Shown: positions 48,449-57,262 of the stretch, piece by piece | Position numbering within the stretch: the stretch's first letter is position 1 | Layout of the letters: every line of letters begins with the position of its first letter | Assembly: GCA_039970995.1 (NCBI GenBank) | Contig: JBDVKW010000001.1 | Span: forward strand, 1 to 64,000 | DNA from: Fulvivirga sp039970995 | GTDB lineage: Bacteria; Bacteroidota; Bacteroidia; Cytophagales; Cyclobacteriaceae | DNA: 64,000 bases | Direction: 5' to 3' | Notes under the pieces: generated by a model | Told to the model about the DNA's origin: nothing | Database searches by the model: none | What the model saw: only the letters and a program-made list of their open reading frames with translations | Translations under genes and position numbers: made by a program

Positions 48449-50811
48449 GATCTTTTGAACCAGCTTTTTGAAGTTTTAGTTTGATTGGTGTAGTAAGCTG
48501 AGTTATAACCATAATTATATCCATAGCCATAACCGTAACCATACTTTTGAACTTTGACATCATTAAAAAGAATGCTGATATTATTTAATTGACCATTTTC
48601 AAACATTTCCTGGGTACTCATGATCGAACCTTTTGGAGTGTAGTTTTGTCTTACTAAGTAAACCGTCAGGTCTGAATATTTCATTAGAATTAAAGCGTCT
48701 GTAACCAATCCAATTGGAGGAGTATCTAGAATGATGTAGTGGTATCGTTTTTTGAGTTCATCAATTAAAAGGTCCATCCTTTTATTCATTAGTAGTTCCG
48801 ATGGATTTGGTGGTACTGCGCCACTACTAATTAAATCAAGGTTATCGACTTTGGTATGTTGTATAATTTCATCAACCGAGGCAGAATTAATTAAATAATT
48901 ACTTACTCCTATATCATTATTCAAATCGAAATCCCCAAACAACTTTGGTCTCCTTAAATCTGCTCCTACAATTACTGTTTTCTTACCAGATAGAGCAACG
49001 ACCGTTGATAGATTTATTGAACAAAATGTTTTACCTTCTCCACTTATTGACGAGGTAATTAATATCACCTTTTTATCTTTTTCCGAAGTAAAAAAATTAA
49101 TATTCGAGCGTACGGTTCTAAAAGACTCAGAGACAGCTGACCTTGGGTCTCTATCAACAATCAAATTATCGGAAGAGCTTTCATGACCTACCAAGCCCAG
49201 AAATGGAATAGTAGTCACATCATCTATGTCTTCTTTATATAAAATTTTTGTATTAAAAAACTCCTTGAAATATAGAAACAGGATAGGGATCACAAAACTC
49301 AATACTATTGCAACACCAAAGTTTCTCGTGGTTTGAGGAGCTATCTTTGCTCCACTAACCATTGGTGGGTTGACGATCTTGGTGTCTGGAGTTGTCGAAG
49401 CCTTCAATATAGCTGCTTCCGCTCTTTTTTCCATTAGGAAAATGTAGAGATTTTCATTTATCTCATACATTCTATTAATATGTATAAATTCTCTTTCAGC
49501 CGTTGGCAAGCGTTGAATGTCTTTTTGTAAACTTGCCCACCTATCACCGATGGTTTCTTCCTGTATCTTAGAATTTTGAGCAAGGTTTTCAAGACTTTTG
49601 CCAATATCCAGTTTCAGCTTGGCAATTTGTTTTTCAAGTAGATTAACATATGGGTTATTCACACTTTCACCTTTAATCAAACTCTTTTCAATCTGCTTGT
49701 CTATTAAATCTAAAACTAGTTTGTTGAGAATCGGATCTGATGCCCCTGCGCTTGAGGGTAATACTAAATCAGACCCAGTCTCACTATCCTTTAGATATTC
49801 CTGTAAATATTTATAATACTTTTGACTTGCGACAATAGAGGCTTTTTCCTCCATTAATTTTACTAGTTGGTCATATAAGTAGCTTCCTTCCTCACTCAAG
49901 TTGATTATTCCATTGTTCCTTTTAAAAGTTTCTAGTCGTTGTTCGGTAACAAATAAAGAATCTTGAATTCCGTCTAGTTGATCGTCTATAAACTCTATGG
50001 TTCTTGACGCATTTCTGTTTTTTTCATCAAGACCTTTTTCTATGTATATCTCTGTAAGCTTACTTATAAAATCAACCTCTTTATTAGCTAGCCTGCTATT
50101 AATAGTAATTGAAAGCAAAGATGATTCTCTACTATTGGCTCTTATTTGCAGCTTATTTCTATAGGCATTCGTCACGGCATGAACCGTATTTATTTTAAAT
50201 TGTATAGTGTTACCTATCGAATTATTAAAATTGAGATCTTTATTCTTGAGTATTTTGAAAATGAATCCATTATAAGCTATCTCCTTATTAAAGTTAAATA
50301 AACCATTTATTTGCTTTTTATTTTGGTCTTCCTCAAAAATTTTAAATTGATCATTGTCTACCACCTCCACTTTAAAAACAACGTTGTAGGGTATGTTAGT
50401 AGAGTTCGAATCCACCTCAACCATAATCGGAATTTCTCCATAGATTTCAGAGGTTTTTAAATTTCCAGATTTATAATATGTAATATTAAAATCAAGTTGT
50501 CTTATTACTTCATATACCAATGGATACGAACTCAATATAACCGACTCATTATTGAGATTCATTGAATTTTTAAACTGCTGATTTCCGAATAAAAGCTCTG
50601 CAGCAGATCCAGCTAACTCAGGTGTTTCTTCCTTTAAAAGAATAGTAGACGTAATGGAATATACTGGAGGTGTGTACCTGTCTATGAGATATACAATTGT
50701 CATTAATACTATAAATGACAATGCGAACAGTTTCCAATTTTTAATTCCTTTGAATAATAATCTTTCAAAGTTGTTTTTATCTATTATCTCAGTTTTTTTT
50801 CTTGTAACCAC
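48445..50811 (-). CDS. Wzc-type polysaccharide co-polymerase and tyrosine autokinase
   Basis: A 788-residue inner-membrane protein. The Wzz domain has a first membrane helix at about 27-47, and a periplasmic coiled-coil region runs from about 260 to 480. The second helix lies near 500. A BY-kinase domain follows with Walker A SSISGEGKTFCSINL, Walker A' VIVGADLRRP and Walker B YIILDTPP. The C-terminus is a Tyr cluster (YGYGYGYGYNYGYNSAYY) that is the expected autophosphorylation site. It controls chain length and export with the Wza protein. The start is GTG at 50811, 4 bp after wza. Confidence 0.96.
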   Translation of the reverse strand: MVTRKKTEIIDKNNFERLLFKGIKNWKLFALSFIVLMTIVYLIDRYTPPVYSITSTILLKEETPELAGSAAELLFGNQQFKNSMNLNNESVILSSYPLVYEVIRQLDFNITYYKSGNLKTSEIYGEIPIMVEVDSNSTNIPYNVVFKVEVVDNDQFKIFEEDQNKKQINGLFNFNKEIAYNGFIFKILKNKDLNFNNSIGNTIQFKINTVHAVTNAYRNKLQIRANSRESSLLSITINSRLANKEVDFISKLTEIYIEKGLDEKNRNASRTIEFIDDQLDGIQDSLFVTEQRLETFKRNNGIINLSEEGSYLYDQLVKLMEEKASIVASQKYYKYLQEYLKDSETGSDLVLPSSAGASDPILNKLVLDLIDKQIEKSLIKGESVNNPYVNLLEKQIAKLKLDIGKSLENLAQNSKIQEETIGDRWASLQKDIQRLPTAEREFIHINRMYEINENLYIFLMEKRAEAAILKASTTPDTKIVNPPMVSGAKIAPQTTRNFGVAIVLSFVIPILFLYFKEFFNTKILYKEDIDDVTTIPFLGLVGHESSSDNLIVDRDPRSAVSESFRTVRSNINFFTSEKDKKVILITSSISGEGKTFCSINLSTVVALSGKKTVIVGADLRRPKLFGDFDLNNDIGVSNYLINSASVDEIIQHTKVDNLDLISSGAVPPNPSELLMNKRMDLLIDELKKRYHYIILDTPPIGLVTDALILMKYSDLTVYLVRQNYTPKGSIMSTQEMFENGQLNNISILFNDVKVQKYGYGYGYGYNYGYNSAYYTNQTKTSKSWFKRS

Positions 50812-50815
50812 AGCC

Positions 50816-51565
50816 TTAGTTTAATCTGATAAAGAAGAGGCTAATCACGCTTAGCACTGATATCGCCCAAGCCATATTTGGCAATTGATATTTGGCGAAA
50901 TTTTTAACTTTCATTGGGGGTATATAAATAATATCACCCGGCCTTAAATAGAAATAAGGTGAAGTGATCAATTCTCTATTTAGAAGGTTTACATACTCAA
51001 TAGTCATTTCTCCATCTATCATTCTAACAACTTTTACTTTCGAACGTTCGGCAAAGTCTGTTAAATCTCCTGCATTGCCTATCGCTTCAAATAAAGTAAG
51101 TTCGCCTTTATAACTTCTAAAGGTTCCTGGTCTATTTACCTCTCCAAGTAAAGTATAAGAAAAGCTTAACAACTTCACCTTTACAACTGGATTTATTAAT
51201 TTATCCGCAGCTTCATTTTTTATTTTTATTTGCGCTTCTGAAAGTGTTAAACCAATTACTTTAACCTTTCCTATGTATGGAATATCTACATCTCCTTTTT
51301 CATCAACTAAATATCCTGATAAAATAGGGTCAACATCTCCTGATGGATCTTTTTCCTTTAAGCCATACTTTTCTGGGGTAATGCTTTCTATTTTAACAGA
51401 AAGAATATCACCACTTGCAATACTATAGGTATAATGCTCGGGCATAGGTTCTACATTCACAGAGTCGCTAATATTAGCCCCTTGCTGTGACTGAAGATAA
51501 ATAACTTTTTGCCTAGGTATGCAGGCAGTAAAAGAAAGAACTATGATAAAGATGATAATTCGCAT
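50816..51565 (-). CDS. Wza-type polysaccharide export lipoprotein
   Basis: A 249-residue protein. The lipobox SFTAC (Cys at about 15) follows a short hydrophobic signal. A Poly_export domain (YTIASGDILSVKIESITPEKYG, ending GYLVDEKGDVDIPYIGKVKV) and an SLBB domain (LLGEVNRPGTFRSYKGELTLFEAIGNAGDLTDFA) follow. A hydrophobic segment near the C-terminus (about 230-246) could cross the outer membrane, as in Wza. It is the export pore for the polymer. Confidence 0.95.
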   Translation of the reverse strand: MRIIIFIIVLSFTACIPRQKVIYLQSQQGANISDSVNVEPMPEHYTYSIASGDILSVKIESITPEKYGLKEKDPSGDVDPILSGYLVDEKGDVDIPYIGKVKVIGLTLSEAQIKIKNEAADKLINPVVKVKLLSFSYTLLGEVNRPGTFRSYKGELTLFEAIGNAGDLTDFAERSKVKVVRMIDGEMTIEYVNLLNRELITSPYFYLRPGDIIYIPPMKVKNFAKYQLPNMAWAISVLSVISLFFIRLN

Positions 51566-51579
51566 AGGAAACGTATTAT

Positions 51580-51930
51580 TTATGATCTGTGGTAGTCATC
51601 AGCGAGTCTTTCAATATCATCCTCCCCAAAATAATCTCCAAGTTGGACTTCAATAAAACGAAGAGTAGACGACCCGATATTTTTCACTCTGTGCTTTCGT
51701 TGTCTATTTATGGTGATAGATTCACCTTTACTTAAAATATGTGTTTCGTTGTCTAATGTAACTTCAGCTTTTCCTTCAATTATTATCCAATATTCATCAC
51801 GTTTGTAGTGGAACTGATAGGAGAGCCTCTGTTCGGGCTCAACTAAAATCATTTTCAATTTATAGTCATTCTCCTCATTGAGGATATCGTAACGACCCCA
51901 TGGCCTTATATTTTCGTTTAAATCCGACAT
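51580..51930 (-). CDS. Stand-alone mannose-6-phosphate isomerase type II cupin
   Basis: A 116-residue cupin. It starts RPWGRYDILNEEN, then shows LSYQFHYKRDEYWIIIEGKAEVT with the metal-binding His/Glu set and IPINRQ-like INRQRKHRVKNIG. This is the C-terminal isomerase domain of ManC/AlgA without its GDP-mannose pyrophosphorylase half. It probably makes mannose-6-phosphate from fructose-6-phosphate for the GDP-mannose used by gmd. It lies right after kdsA, sharing one base. Confidence 0.88.
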   Translation of the reverse strand: MSDLNENIRPWGRYDILNEENDYKLKMILVEPEQRLSYQFHYKRDEYWIIIEGKAEVTLDNETHILSKGESITINRQRKHRVKNIGSSTLRFIEVQLGDYFGEDDIERLADDYHRS

Positions 51931-52760
51931 TAGTACTTAGTGCTAGTCTTTTTGAATTCCTTCAACATCTTTAAAAATCCTTCCATCTCATGTAAAGGAA
52001 TCATATTGGGTCCATCGCTTTTGGCTTTGGATGGATCAGGATGGGTTTCAATAAAGAAGCCATCAACACCAACAGCCGCTGCTGCTCTACCCAAATAAGA
52101 AGCAAATTGTCTTTGACCTCCTGATGTACCTCCTTCACCACCAGGCTGCTGCACACTATGTGTTACATCAAAAACAACCGGAGCGTATTGCCTCATCGTT
52201 GGTAAAGCCCTCATATCTACTACTAAATTGTTGTAGCCGAAAGAAACACCACGCTCGGTAAGACAGACATTTTCGTTACCACTTTCTCTCACCTTAGTAA
52301 CGGCATACTGCATACTATCAGGTGACATGAACTGGCCTCTTTTTACCTTTACTAACCTTCCGGTTTGTGCTGCTGCGACTAATAAATCTGTCTGCCTACA
52401 TAAAAATGCCGGGATCTGTAAAACATCTGCAACTGCCGCCACCTCTTTAGCCTGTTGACTTTCGTGTATATCTGTTACAACCGGTACATTCAATTTATTT
52501 TTCACTTCTTCCAGCAATTGAAGTCCCTTCTCAAGGCCAGGGCCCCGATAGGAATTTATAGAAGTACGATTGGCTTTATCAAAGGATGCTTTAAACACAT
52601 AATCTATATCTAAATCATTACATATAGCTTTAATTTTCTCGCCCACTTCCATGCAAATATCCAAGCTCTCAGCAGCGCAAGGGCCTGAAAACAACACCAT
52701 TCGATCGCCTCCCAGACTGATATTTTCGTTTACCGCTACTTTATTTTTGAAAACTTCCAT
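51930..52760 (-). CDS. kdsA: 3-deoxy-8-phosphooctulonate synthase
   Basis: A 276-residue TIM-barrel enzyme joining PEP and arabinose-5-phosphate to give KDO-8-phosphate. FSGPCAAES, FKASFDKANRTS, LKGLQLLEEVK-like core, PAFLCRQTDLL, KVKRGQFMSP and DVTHSVQQPGG are diagnostic. It overlaps kdsC by one base. It supplies KDO for lipopolysaccharide and perhaps for the glycan made downstream. Confidence 0.97.
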   Translation of the reverse strand: MEVFKNKVAVNENISLGGDRMVLFSGPCAAESLDICMEVGEKIKAICNDLDIDYVFKASFDKANRTSINSYRGPGLEKGLQLLEEVKNKLNVPVVTDIHESQQAKEVAAVADVLQIPAFLCRQTDLLVAAAQTGRLVKVKRGQFMSPDSMQYAVTKVRESGNENVCLTERGVSFGYNNLVVDMRALPTMRQYAPVVFDVTHSVQQPGGEGGTSGGQRQFASYLGRAAAAVGVDGFFIETHPDPSKAKSDGPNMIPLHEMEGFLKMLKEFKKTSTKY

Positions 52761-53308
52761 TAATCCAAATAATAGTTTAGTACTTGCTCTAATTTACCTT
52801 TGGAAGCAAGAATCATATCTGCAACTTCCCTCAAAACGCCTTCCCCTCCATTTTTAGTACTTACAAAATCAACCTGATCCTTCACATAAGTTAAAGCATC
52901 ATGTGGAGCGGCACTAAATCCTGCATGTTTAAGAATATACATATCAATGATATCATCCCCTATGTATGCAACATCATTATCAGACAAACAATAATCTTTC
53001 TTTATTTGCTCGTACTTTTCTTGCTTAGATTCGGCCCCCTGGTAATAAAAATCCAGTTTCAGCTCCTTGCTTCGTCTAGACACAATTTCTGACTCTCTAC
53101 CAGTAATCGCCCCTACAATTATCCCATTTTCTTTTAAAAATCTTATGATCTGTCCATCCTTCACATTAAAAGATTTTAACTCATCTCCATTTTCTGTGTA
53201 TGTAATGCGACCATCAGTCAACACACCATCCACATCAAAGATTAGAGCTTTTACCTTTCTAGCCTTTGCAAGCTGTTTTTTAGAAAAGTTTGTGAGAATT
53301 TTATCCAT
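52760..53308 (-). CDS. kdsC: 3-deoxy-D-manno-octulosonate 8-phosphate phosphatase (HAD)
   Basis: A 182-residue HAD phosphatase. The nucleophile motif is FDVDGVLTDGRITY (Asp near residue 24), AITGRESEIV holds motif II, and YIGDDIIDMYILK holds the metal-binding Asp pair. It removes phosphate from KDO-8-P made by KdsA. It is the first gene of the 33-kb minus-strand locus and is preceded by a consensus -7 box 18 bases upstream. Confidence 0.95.
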   Translation of the reverse strand: MDKILTNFSKKQLAKARKVKALIFDVDGVLTDGRITYTENGDELKSFNVKDGQIIRFLKENGIIVGAITGRESEIVSRRSKELKLDFYYQGAESKQEKYEQIKKDYCLSDNDVAYIGDDIIDMYILKHAGFSAAPHDALTYVKDQVDFVSTKNGGEGVLREVADMILASKGKLEQVLNYYLD

Positions 53309-53325
53309 TTGTTAATTAAAGCGAT

Positions 53326-53333
53326 CAAATATA
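53326..53333 (-). promoter_or_regulatory. -7 promoter box at the head of the polysaccharide locus
   Basis: On the minus strand this reads TATATTTG, an exact TAnnTTTG match, 17-18 bases before the kdsC ATG. It could drive the whole downstream set, since spacings through wza, wzc and gmd are 14 bp or less. No clear -33 TTG is seen. Confidence 0.55.
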
Positions 53334-53461
53334 AAACGATTATTTGGGTTCACCTTGATAATATGAGCATTTATGATCACAAGAGCATATATAATTCTAT
53401 AGGTATTTGTATAAAAAAAGTACTATCTTTTCGCCTTGTCAATTTTGATTATAAGTTTAGA

Positions 53462-55909
53462 ATGAGAATCATAAAATTTCTTATTACTCTGTCTATCACA
53501 TTGGGTTTAGTTTATACTTTGAATAACCAATTGGTAATCAACAATCAACCTATTCCACCGCTAGGCAAATTCCTGGATCCTTTTCAAGGATTTTGGCAAA
53601 ATGCAACTTCTGACCCAGTGCCGTATAGTAGTGAAGAAGGCCTTGAAGGACTTACGGCTCCTGTAAAAATTCAATATGATTCAGCTTTTGTCCCACACAT
53701 ATTTGCTAAAAACAAGGAAGATTTATTCTTTGCTCAGGGATTTATAATCGCACAGCATCGGTTGTGGCAAATGGACTTTCAAACGTATGCTGCTTCAGGT
53801 AGAATTTCTGAGCTTATCGGCAAGCAAGCCTTGCAGTTCGATCAACTTCAAAGAAGGAAAGGAATGGTTTATGGTGCTGAAAAAGCACTTGAGGCTATGG
53901 CCAATGATCCCGAATTATATGCTTACATACTAAAATATACTGAAGGAGTAAACAGTTATATCAATGGCTTAAAGTACAAAGACTTGCCCGTTGAGTACAA
54001 ACTGCTAGACTATACACCAGAGCCATGGACACCATTAAAATCTGCATTATTACTTCAATATATGATCGATAATCTCACTGGGTGGGATCAGGATATTGAA
54101 AAAACGAACGCGTACAACCTATTCGGTAAGGACATATTTCAACAACTATATCCTAATTATTCTGCAGAAATTGATCCTATTGCACCTACTCCGTCTACTG
54201 GTTGGGACTTTGATAGTTTGAAAACAACTCCCACACCTGATAGTATTGTATTCAATGATGGTTTTATAAGTGAGGTAACTGAAATGCCCGACCCAGACAA
54301 TGGAAGCAACAATTGGGCAGTTTCCGGTTGGAAAACCAAAAGTGGTAACCCTATCTTGAGCAGTGATATGCATTTGGGTCTAAACTTACCTTCACTTTGG
54401 TTTTTAATAGAATTGAGTGCCCCAGATTACAACACTATGGGTTTTGCTCTCGCTGGTAATGTAGGAGTTGTTGCAGGCTTTAATCAATACAACGCCTGGG
54501 CATTTACGGATGTATCACGTGATGAACGTGATTGGTATAAAATCACATTTACGGATGAGAATAAAGAAGAGTATCTTTTTGATGGCACAAATATCAAAAC
54601 CAGTAAAGTAGTTGAAGAGATAAAAGTCAGAGGTTCAGAAACAGTCTATGACACTGTTATTTATACACATCATGGGCCCATTGTCTATGACGAAAGCTTT
54701 CCGTCTATCGAAGGAACTGATTACTATGCGCTGAAGTGGATTGGCCATTACCCATCCAGAGTTCAAAAAGCTCTAATTGAATTAAACCGAAGTAAAAATT
54801 ATACTGATTACCTGAAAGCTTTAGAGAATTGGGATGCACCAGCTCAGCATGTCGCATTTGCCAGTGTTTCTGGTGACATAGCCATTAGAGTGCAAGGTCT
54901 GTGGCCCAACAAGTGGAAGAATCAAGGTCTTTTTATAATGGATGGCTCTCAGAAATCAATGGAATGGCCTGAGTTCATACCTACTGACCATTATGCGTTC
55001 CAACACAACCCAAATCGTGGGTTTGTAAGTTCTGCAAACCAACATTCAGTTGATCAAAGCTATCCTTATTGGCAAGGCTGGGCCAGCCCGGATAATTATA
55101 GAGGACGAAGAATCAATAGTATACTATCTGGGTATGACAGTGCCTCAATTACACCAAAACACATGATGGAGCTACAGCAAGATGATTATGGCATTTTACC
55201 TTCAGAGGTGTTGCCTTTACTCCTGGACTCCATGAGAAATGTACGTTCGGATATTACAACTGATTCAATATTCACTTCTCTCAGCAGCTGGAACTACCAT
55301 TATAATGCAGATTACTTTGCTCCAGTTGCATTTTTATCATGGTGGCAAAATATTAAAAGACTACTCTGGGATGAAATGAGAAATGAAGAAATCGCACTAA
55401 ACTCTCCTACTGATTACCAAACTATACATTTATTCAAGAATGGTATCCCTTCAGGTTTGGTTGACAATAAGCACACAGCAATGTCTGAGACTTTAAACGA
55501 CATTATTAGCATGGGTTATGACTCCATGAAGCACGATTTGCAAATTTGGATTAAGAAAAATGAGAAGGAATTAAATTGGGGCAATTACAAATCAACTTCA
55601 ATTATTCATTTGGCAAGAATACCAGCGTTAAGCACAATGAATATACATGTAAATGGCGAAGATGATGCCGTGAATTCCACCAAGCGCAATCATGGACCAT
55701 CACAAAGAATTGTAGTTGAGATGAGTAATCCCCCACAAGCCTGGGCAGTTATTCCTGGTGGACAGTCTGGGAACCCTGGAAACCCGGCTTATGATAACAT
55801 GATAGAAGCGTGGAGAGAAGGAAGCTACCTTAAAATGAACTTCCTGCAAGAGCCTGTTGATTCCAATATAATAATATTAAACCAAACATTAGTTCCTGAT
55901 AAACAATGA
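53462..55909 (+). CDS. Penicillin-acylase-family Ntn hydrolase (S45)
   Basis: About 815 residues. An N-terminal membrane or signal segment (RIIKFLITLSITLGLVYTL) is followed by the alpha-chain region (HIFAKNKEDLFFAQGFIIAQHRLWQMD), a spacer, and the new N-terminus of the beta chain at GSNNWAVSG, where the Ser after the Gly is the nucleophile formed by autocleavage. The beta chain has SSDMHLGLNLPSLWF and the terminal RIVVEMSNPPQAWAVIPGGQSGNPG. Substrates may be N-acyl-homoserine lactones or other acyl amides; they cannot be told here. The start is ATG 53462: the frame extends to TTG 53309 but those residues are not signal-like and run into the kdsC promoter region. Confidence 0.93.
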   Translation: MRIIKFLITLSITLGLVYTLNNQLVINNQPIPPLGKFLDPFQGFWQNATSDPVPYSSEEGLEGLTAPVKIQYDSAFVPHIFAKNKEDLFFAQGFIIAQHRLWQMDFQTYAASGRISELIGKQALQFDQLQRRKGMVYGAEKALEAMANDPELYAYILKYTEGVNSYINGLKYKDLPVEYKLLDYTPEPWTPLKSALLLQYMIDNLTGWDQDIEKTNAYNLFGKDIFQQLYPNYSAEIDPIAPTPSTGWDFDSLKTTPTPDSIVFNDGFISEVTEMPDPDNGSNNWAVSGWKTKSGNPILSSDMHLGLNLPSLWFLIELSAPDYNTMGFALAGNVGVVAGFNQYNAWAFTDVSRDERDWYKITFTDENKEEYLFDGTNIKTSKVVEEIKVRGSETVYDTVIYTHHGPIVYDESFPSIEGTDYYALKWIGHYPSRVQKALIELNRSKNYTDYLKALENWDAPAQHVAFASVSGDIAIRVQGLWPNKWKNQGLFIMDGSQKSMEWPEFIPTDHYAFQHNPNRGFVSSANQHSVDQSYPYWQGWASPDNYRGRRINSILSGYDSASITPKHMMELQQDDYGILPSEVLPLLLDSMRNVRSDITTDSIFTSLSSWNYHYNADYFAPVAFLSWWQNIKRLLWDEMRNEEIALNSPTDYQTIHLFKNGIPSGLVDNKHTAMSETLNDIISMGYDSMKHDLQIWIKKNEKELNWGNYKSTSIIHLARIPALSTMNIHVNGEDDAVNSTKRNHGPSQRIVVEMSNPPQAWAVIPGGQSGNPGNPAYDNMIEAWREGSYLKMNFLQEPVDSNIIILNQTLVPDKQ

Positions 55910-56271
55910 AATTCGTAGTAAAACTTATCTTAATTATTGGGCTGTGTTATTTACTGCAGCTCGTTCTACCCTTTTGGATTGTTGCTGTAGCGGCATTTCT
56001 AGTGAACCTGGTGATTAAAACTAATGGCTGGTCATCTTTTTTTAGTGGCTTTTTTGCGGTTGCCATTCTATGGTTTATCGTTGCATCGGGTATTGACAGT
56101 CGGACAGACTCCATTTTAACTGAAAGGATAGCGCAACTATTTTCACTCAGCAGTTTTTTGCTAACTGCAATAACAGCTATAGTTGGGGGGTTAGTAGCAG
56201 GAATGGGTGGCTTAACGGCTCGTATGTTACACACCCAATCCAAGAAATCTAAATCAAAATATTATTCCTGA
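55906..56271 (+). CDS. Small inner-membrane protein coupled to the acylase
   Basis: A 121-residue protein with about four hydrophobic segments and a Lys/Ser-rich tail (TQSKKSKSKYYS). Its ATG overlaps the acylase stop by 4 bases (ATGA), so translation is coupled. I do not recognise the family. It converges with the DUF4920 gene, overlapping it by 10 bases. Confidence 0.75.
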   Translation: MKFVVKLILIIGLCYLLQLVLPFWIVAVAAFLVNLVIKTNGWSSFFSGFFAVAILWFIVASGIDSRTDSILTERIAQLFSLSSFLLTAITAIVGGLVAGMGGLTARMLHTQSKKSKSKYYS

Positions 56272-56729
56272 GAATCTTCAATCGCCACTCCTGTGGCTAT
56301 AAATGTAATTTCTTCTTTAGGCTCAGTGATAGACGCTATTTCTTCAGGTGACTTACCAGCATCTTCAGCGAAATGTTTTAAAGTGGCTACGTCAGTGATA
56401 GTCCTTTTGGCTATTCCTTCTGCTATAAAAGATTTACCTTCCACGCCTTCTTTTGGTACAAAAAAACCGTAGTCTTTAAAAGTGATTCTCATATCGCTAC
56501 CGTCATTCAATTTGGCAGTCATCCAACAACCTTTCTTTTCACAAGTCTCAACAATTACTCCTTCAAGTTTTACATTGGCGGAGTCTCTACCGTTCATTTC
56601 AGATTCCAAATTGGCTATGGCAACTGAGTTTTCTATTTCAATTTGTTCTCCAAAATAACTGTACTCCTTATTAGGCTCACATGAAACTAAAGTAAAGAAT
56701 AGTGATGCAAAAAGAATAATATATTTCAT
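56262..56729 (-). CDS. DUF4920 family lipoprotein
   Basis: A 155-residue protein with a lipoprotein signal (LFFTLVSC, Cys at about 17). The EVCxxKGCWM-like block (here ETCEKKGCWMTAKL), then MRITFKDYGFFVPKE and the C-terminal EEITFIATGVAI identify DUF4920, a Bacteroidota family that looks like an OB-fold domain with a Cys pair. Function is unknown; a metal or redox role of the CEKKGC pair is possible. Confidence 0.85.
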   Translation of the reverse strand: MKYIILFASLFFTLVSCEPNKEYSYFGEQIEIENSVAIANLESEMNGRDSANVKLEGVIVETCEKKGCWMTAKLNDGSDMRITFKDYGFFVPKEGVEGKSFIAEGIAKRTITDVATLKHFAEDAGKSPEEIASITEPKEEITFIATGVAIEDSQE

Positions 56730-56854
56730 ATCAGTGATTTTGATGATTATTGTTTAGGCGAAAATAGTAATATTTTATTTCTACTAAATAAAAATACCTG
56801 AGAATCTTACTGAGCCATTGACAGGGATGGCCACACTATGTGCGTGACAACCTA

Positions 56855-56918
56855 TAAACCCTCCTATATAACAAATAAAAAAAGCTTTTAAACCCTACTA
56901 TATAACAAATAAAAAAGC
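56855..56918. repeat. Imperfect tandem repeat, two copies of about 30 bp
   Basis: Two copies of a unit starting TAAACCCT and ending in an A-rich ACAAATAAAAAA run (56855-56885 and 56889-56918) differ by one base substitution and one A in the run. The second runs into the terminator stem. No gene lies in 56730-56908 and I see nothing else there. Confidence 0.7.
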
Positions 56919-56940
56919 CTGAGACTAATGTCTCAGGCTT
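56909..56940 (-). terminator. Terminator after tRNA-Pro copy 1
   Basis: On the minus strand AAGCCTGAGAC and GTCTCAGGCTT form an 11-bp stem around a 4-base loop, followed by a T run. It lies two bases from the 3' end of tRNA-Pro. Confidence 0.9.
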
Positions 56941-56941
56941 G

Positions 56942-57016
56942 TCGGGGTGGCAGGATTCGAACCTGCGACCTCCTCGTCCCAAACGAGGCGCGATGACCGG
57001 GCTACGCTACACCCCG
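56942..57016 (-). tRNA. tRNA-Pro (anticodon TGG), copy 1
   Basis: The cloverleaf is full: acceptor CGGGGTG/CACCCCG with discriminator A, anticodon stem CCTCG/CGAGG around TTTGGGA, and T-arm GCAGG/CCTGC around TTCGAAT. No CCA is encoded. It is identical over 74 bases to copy 2 at 57635-57709. Its 5' end overlaps the GIY-YIG reading frame by 15 bases. Confidence 0.95.
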
Positions 57017-57247
57017 ATTGTAGTCATCAACAAATCGTCTTGCTCCTCTCTTTTTAATCTTCTTTTCCAAAATCATTGCTTCCGACCTGGATGAAACTTC
57101 AAGTTGCCAAACGATAATCCAAGGAACACCAAACTTTGTTGATTTGACCATTCCTTGGTTATGTCTTTCAATACGATCCGTAATATTTGCAGTTTGACCT
57201 ACATAATACCTGGAACTCGTCTTACTATATATTATATAAACAAACAT
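57002..57247 (-). CDS. Small GIY-YIG (URI-type) endonuclease ending inside tRNA-Pro
   Basis: An 81-residue single-domain nuclease. VYIIYS and YYVGQT (residues 3-19) are the two GIY-YIG strands, RIERHNQG holds the conserved Arg and His/Asn, and EAMILEKKIKK the catalytic Glu near residue 61. The family cuts DNA with one metal ion. The last codons, RGVA and stop, are read from the first 15 bases of tRNA-Pro, so the stop is a TAG in the tRNA D-arm. A ribosome-coded protein and a mature tRNA thus share DNA. A decayed copy lies at 57340-57435. Whether it is expressed, and whether it moves DNA, is not known. Confidence 0.85.
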   Translation of the reverse strand: MFVYIIYSKTSSRYYVGQTANITDRIERHNQGMVKSTKFGVPWIIVWQLEVSSRSEAMILEKKIKKRGARRFVDDYNRGVA

Positions 57248-57262
57248 TCTTGCTGTTCGTTT

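Noticed and set aside
53309..53461. N-terminal extension of the acylase from TTG 53309
   Set aside because: The added 51 residues lack signal or domain character and run through the kdsC promoter; ATG 53462 gives a normal membrane-signal start.
56855..56918. Attachment site of an integrated element next to tRNA-Pro
   Set aside because: The two 30-bp copies are nearly adjacent and carry no tRNA 3' sequence; no integrase is present.
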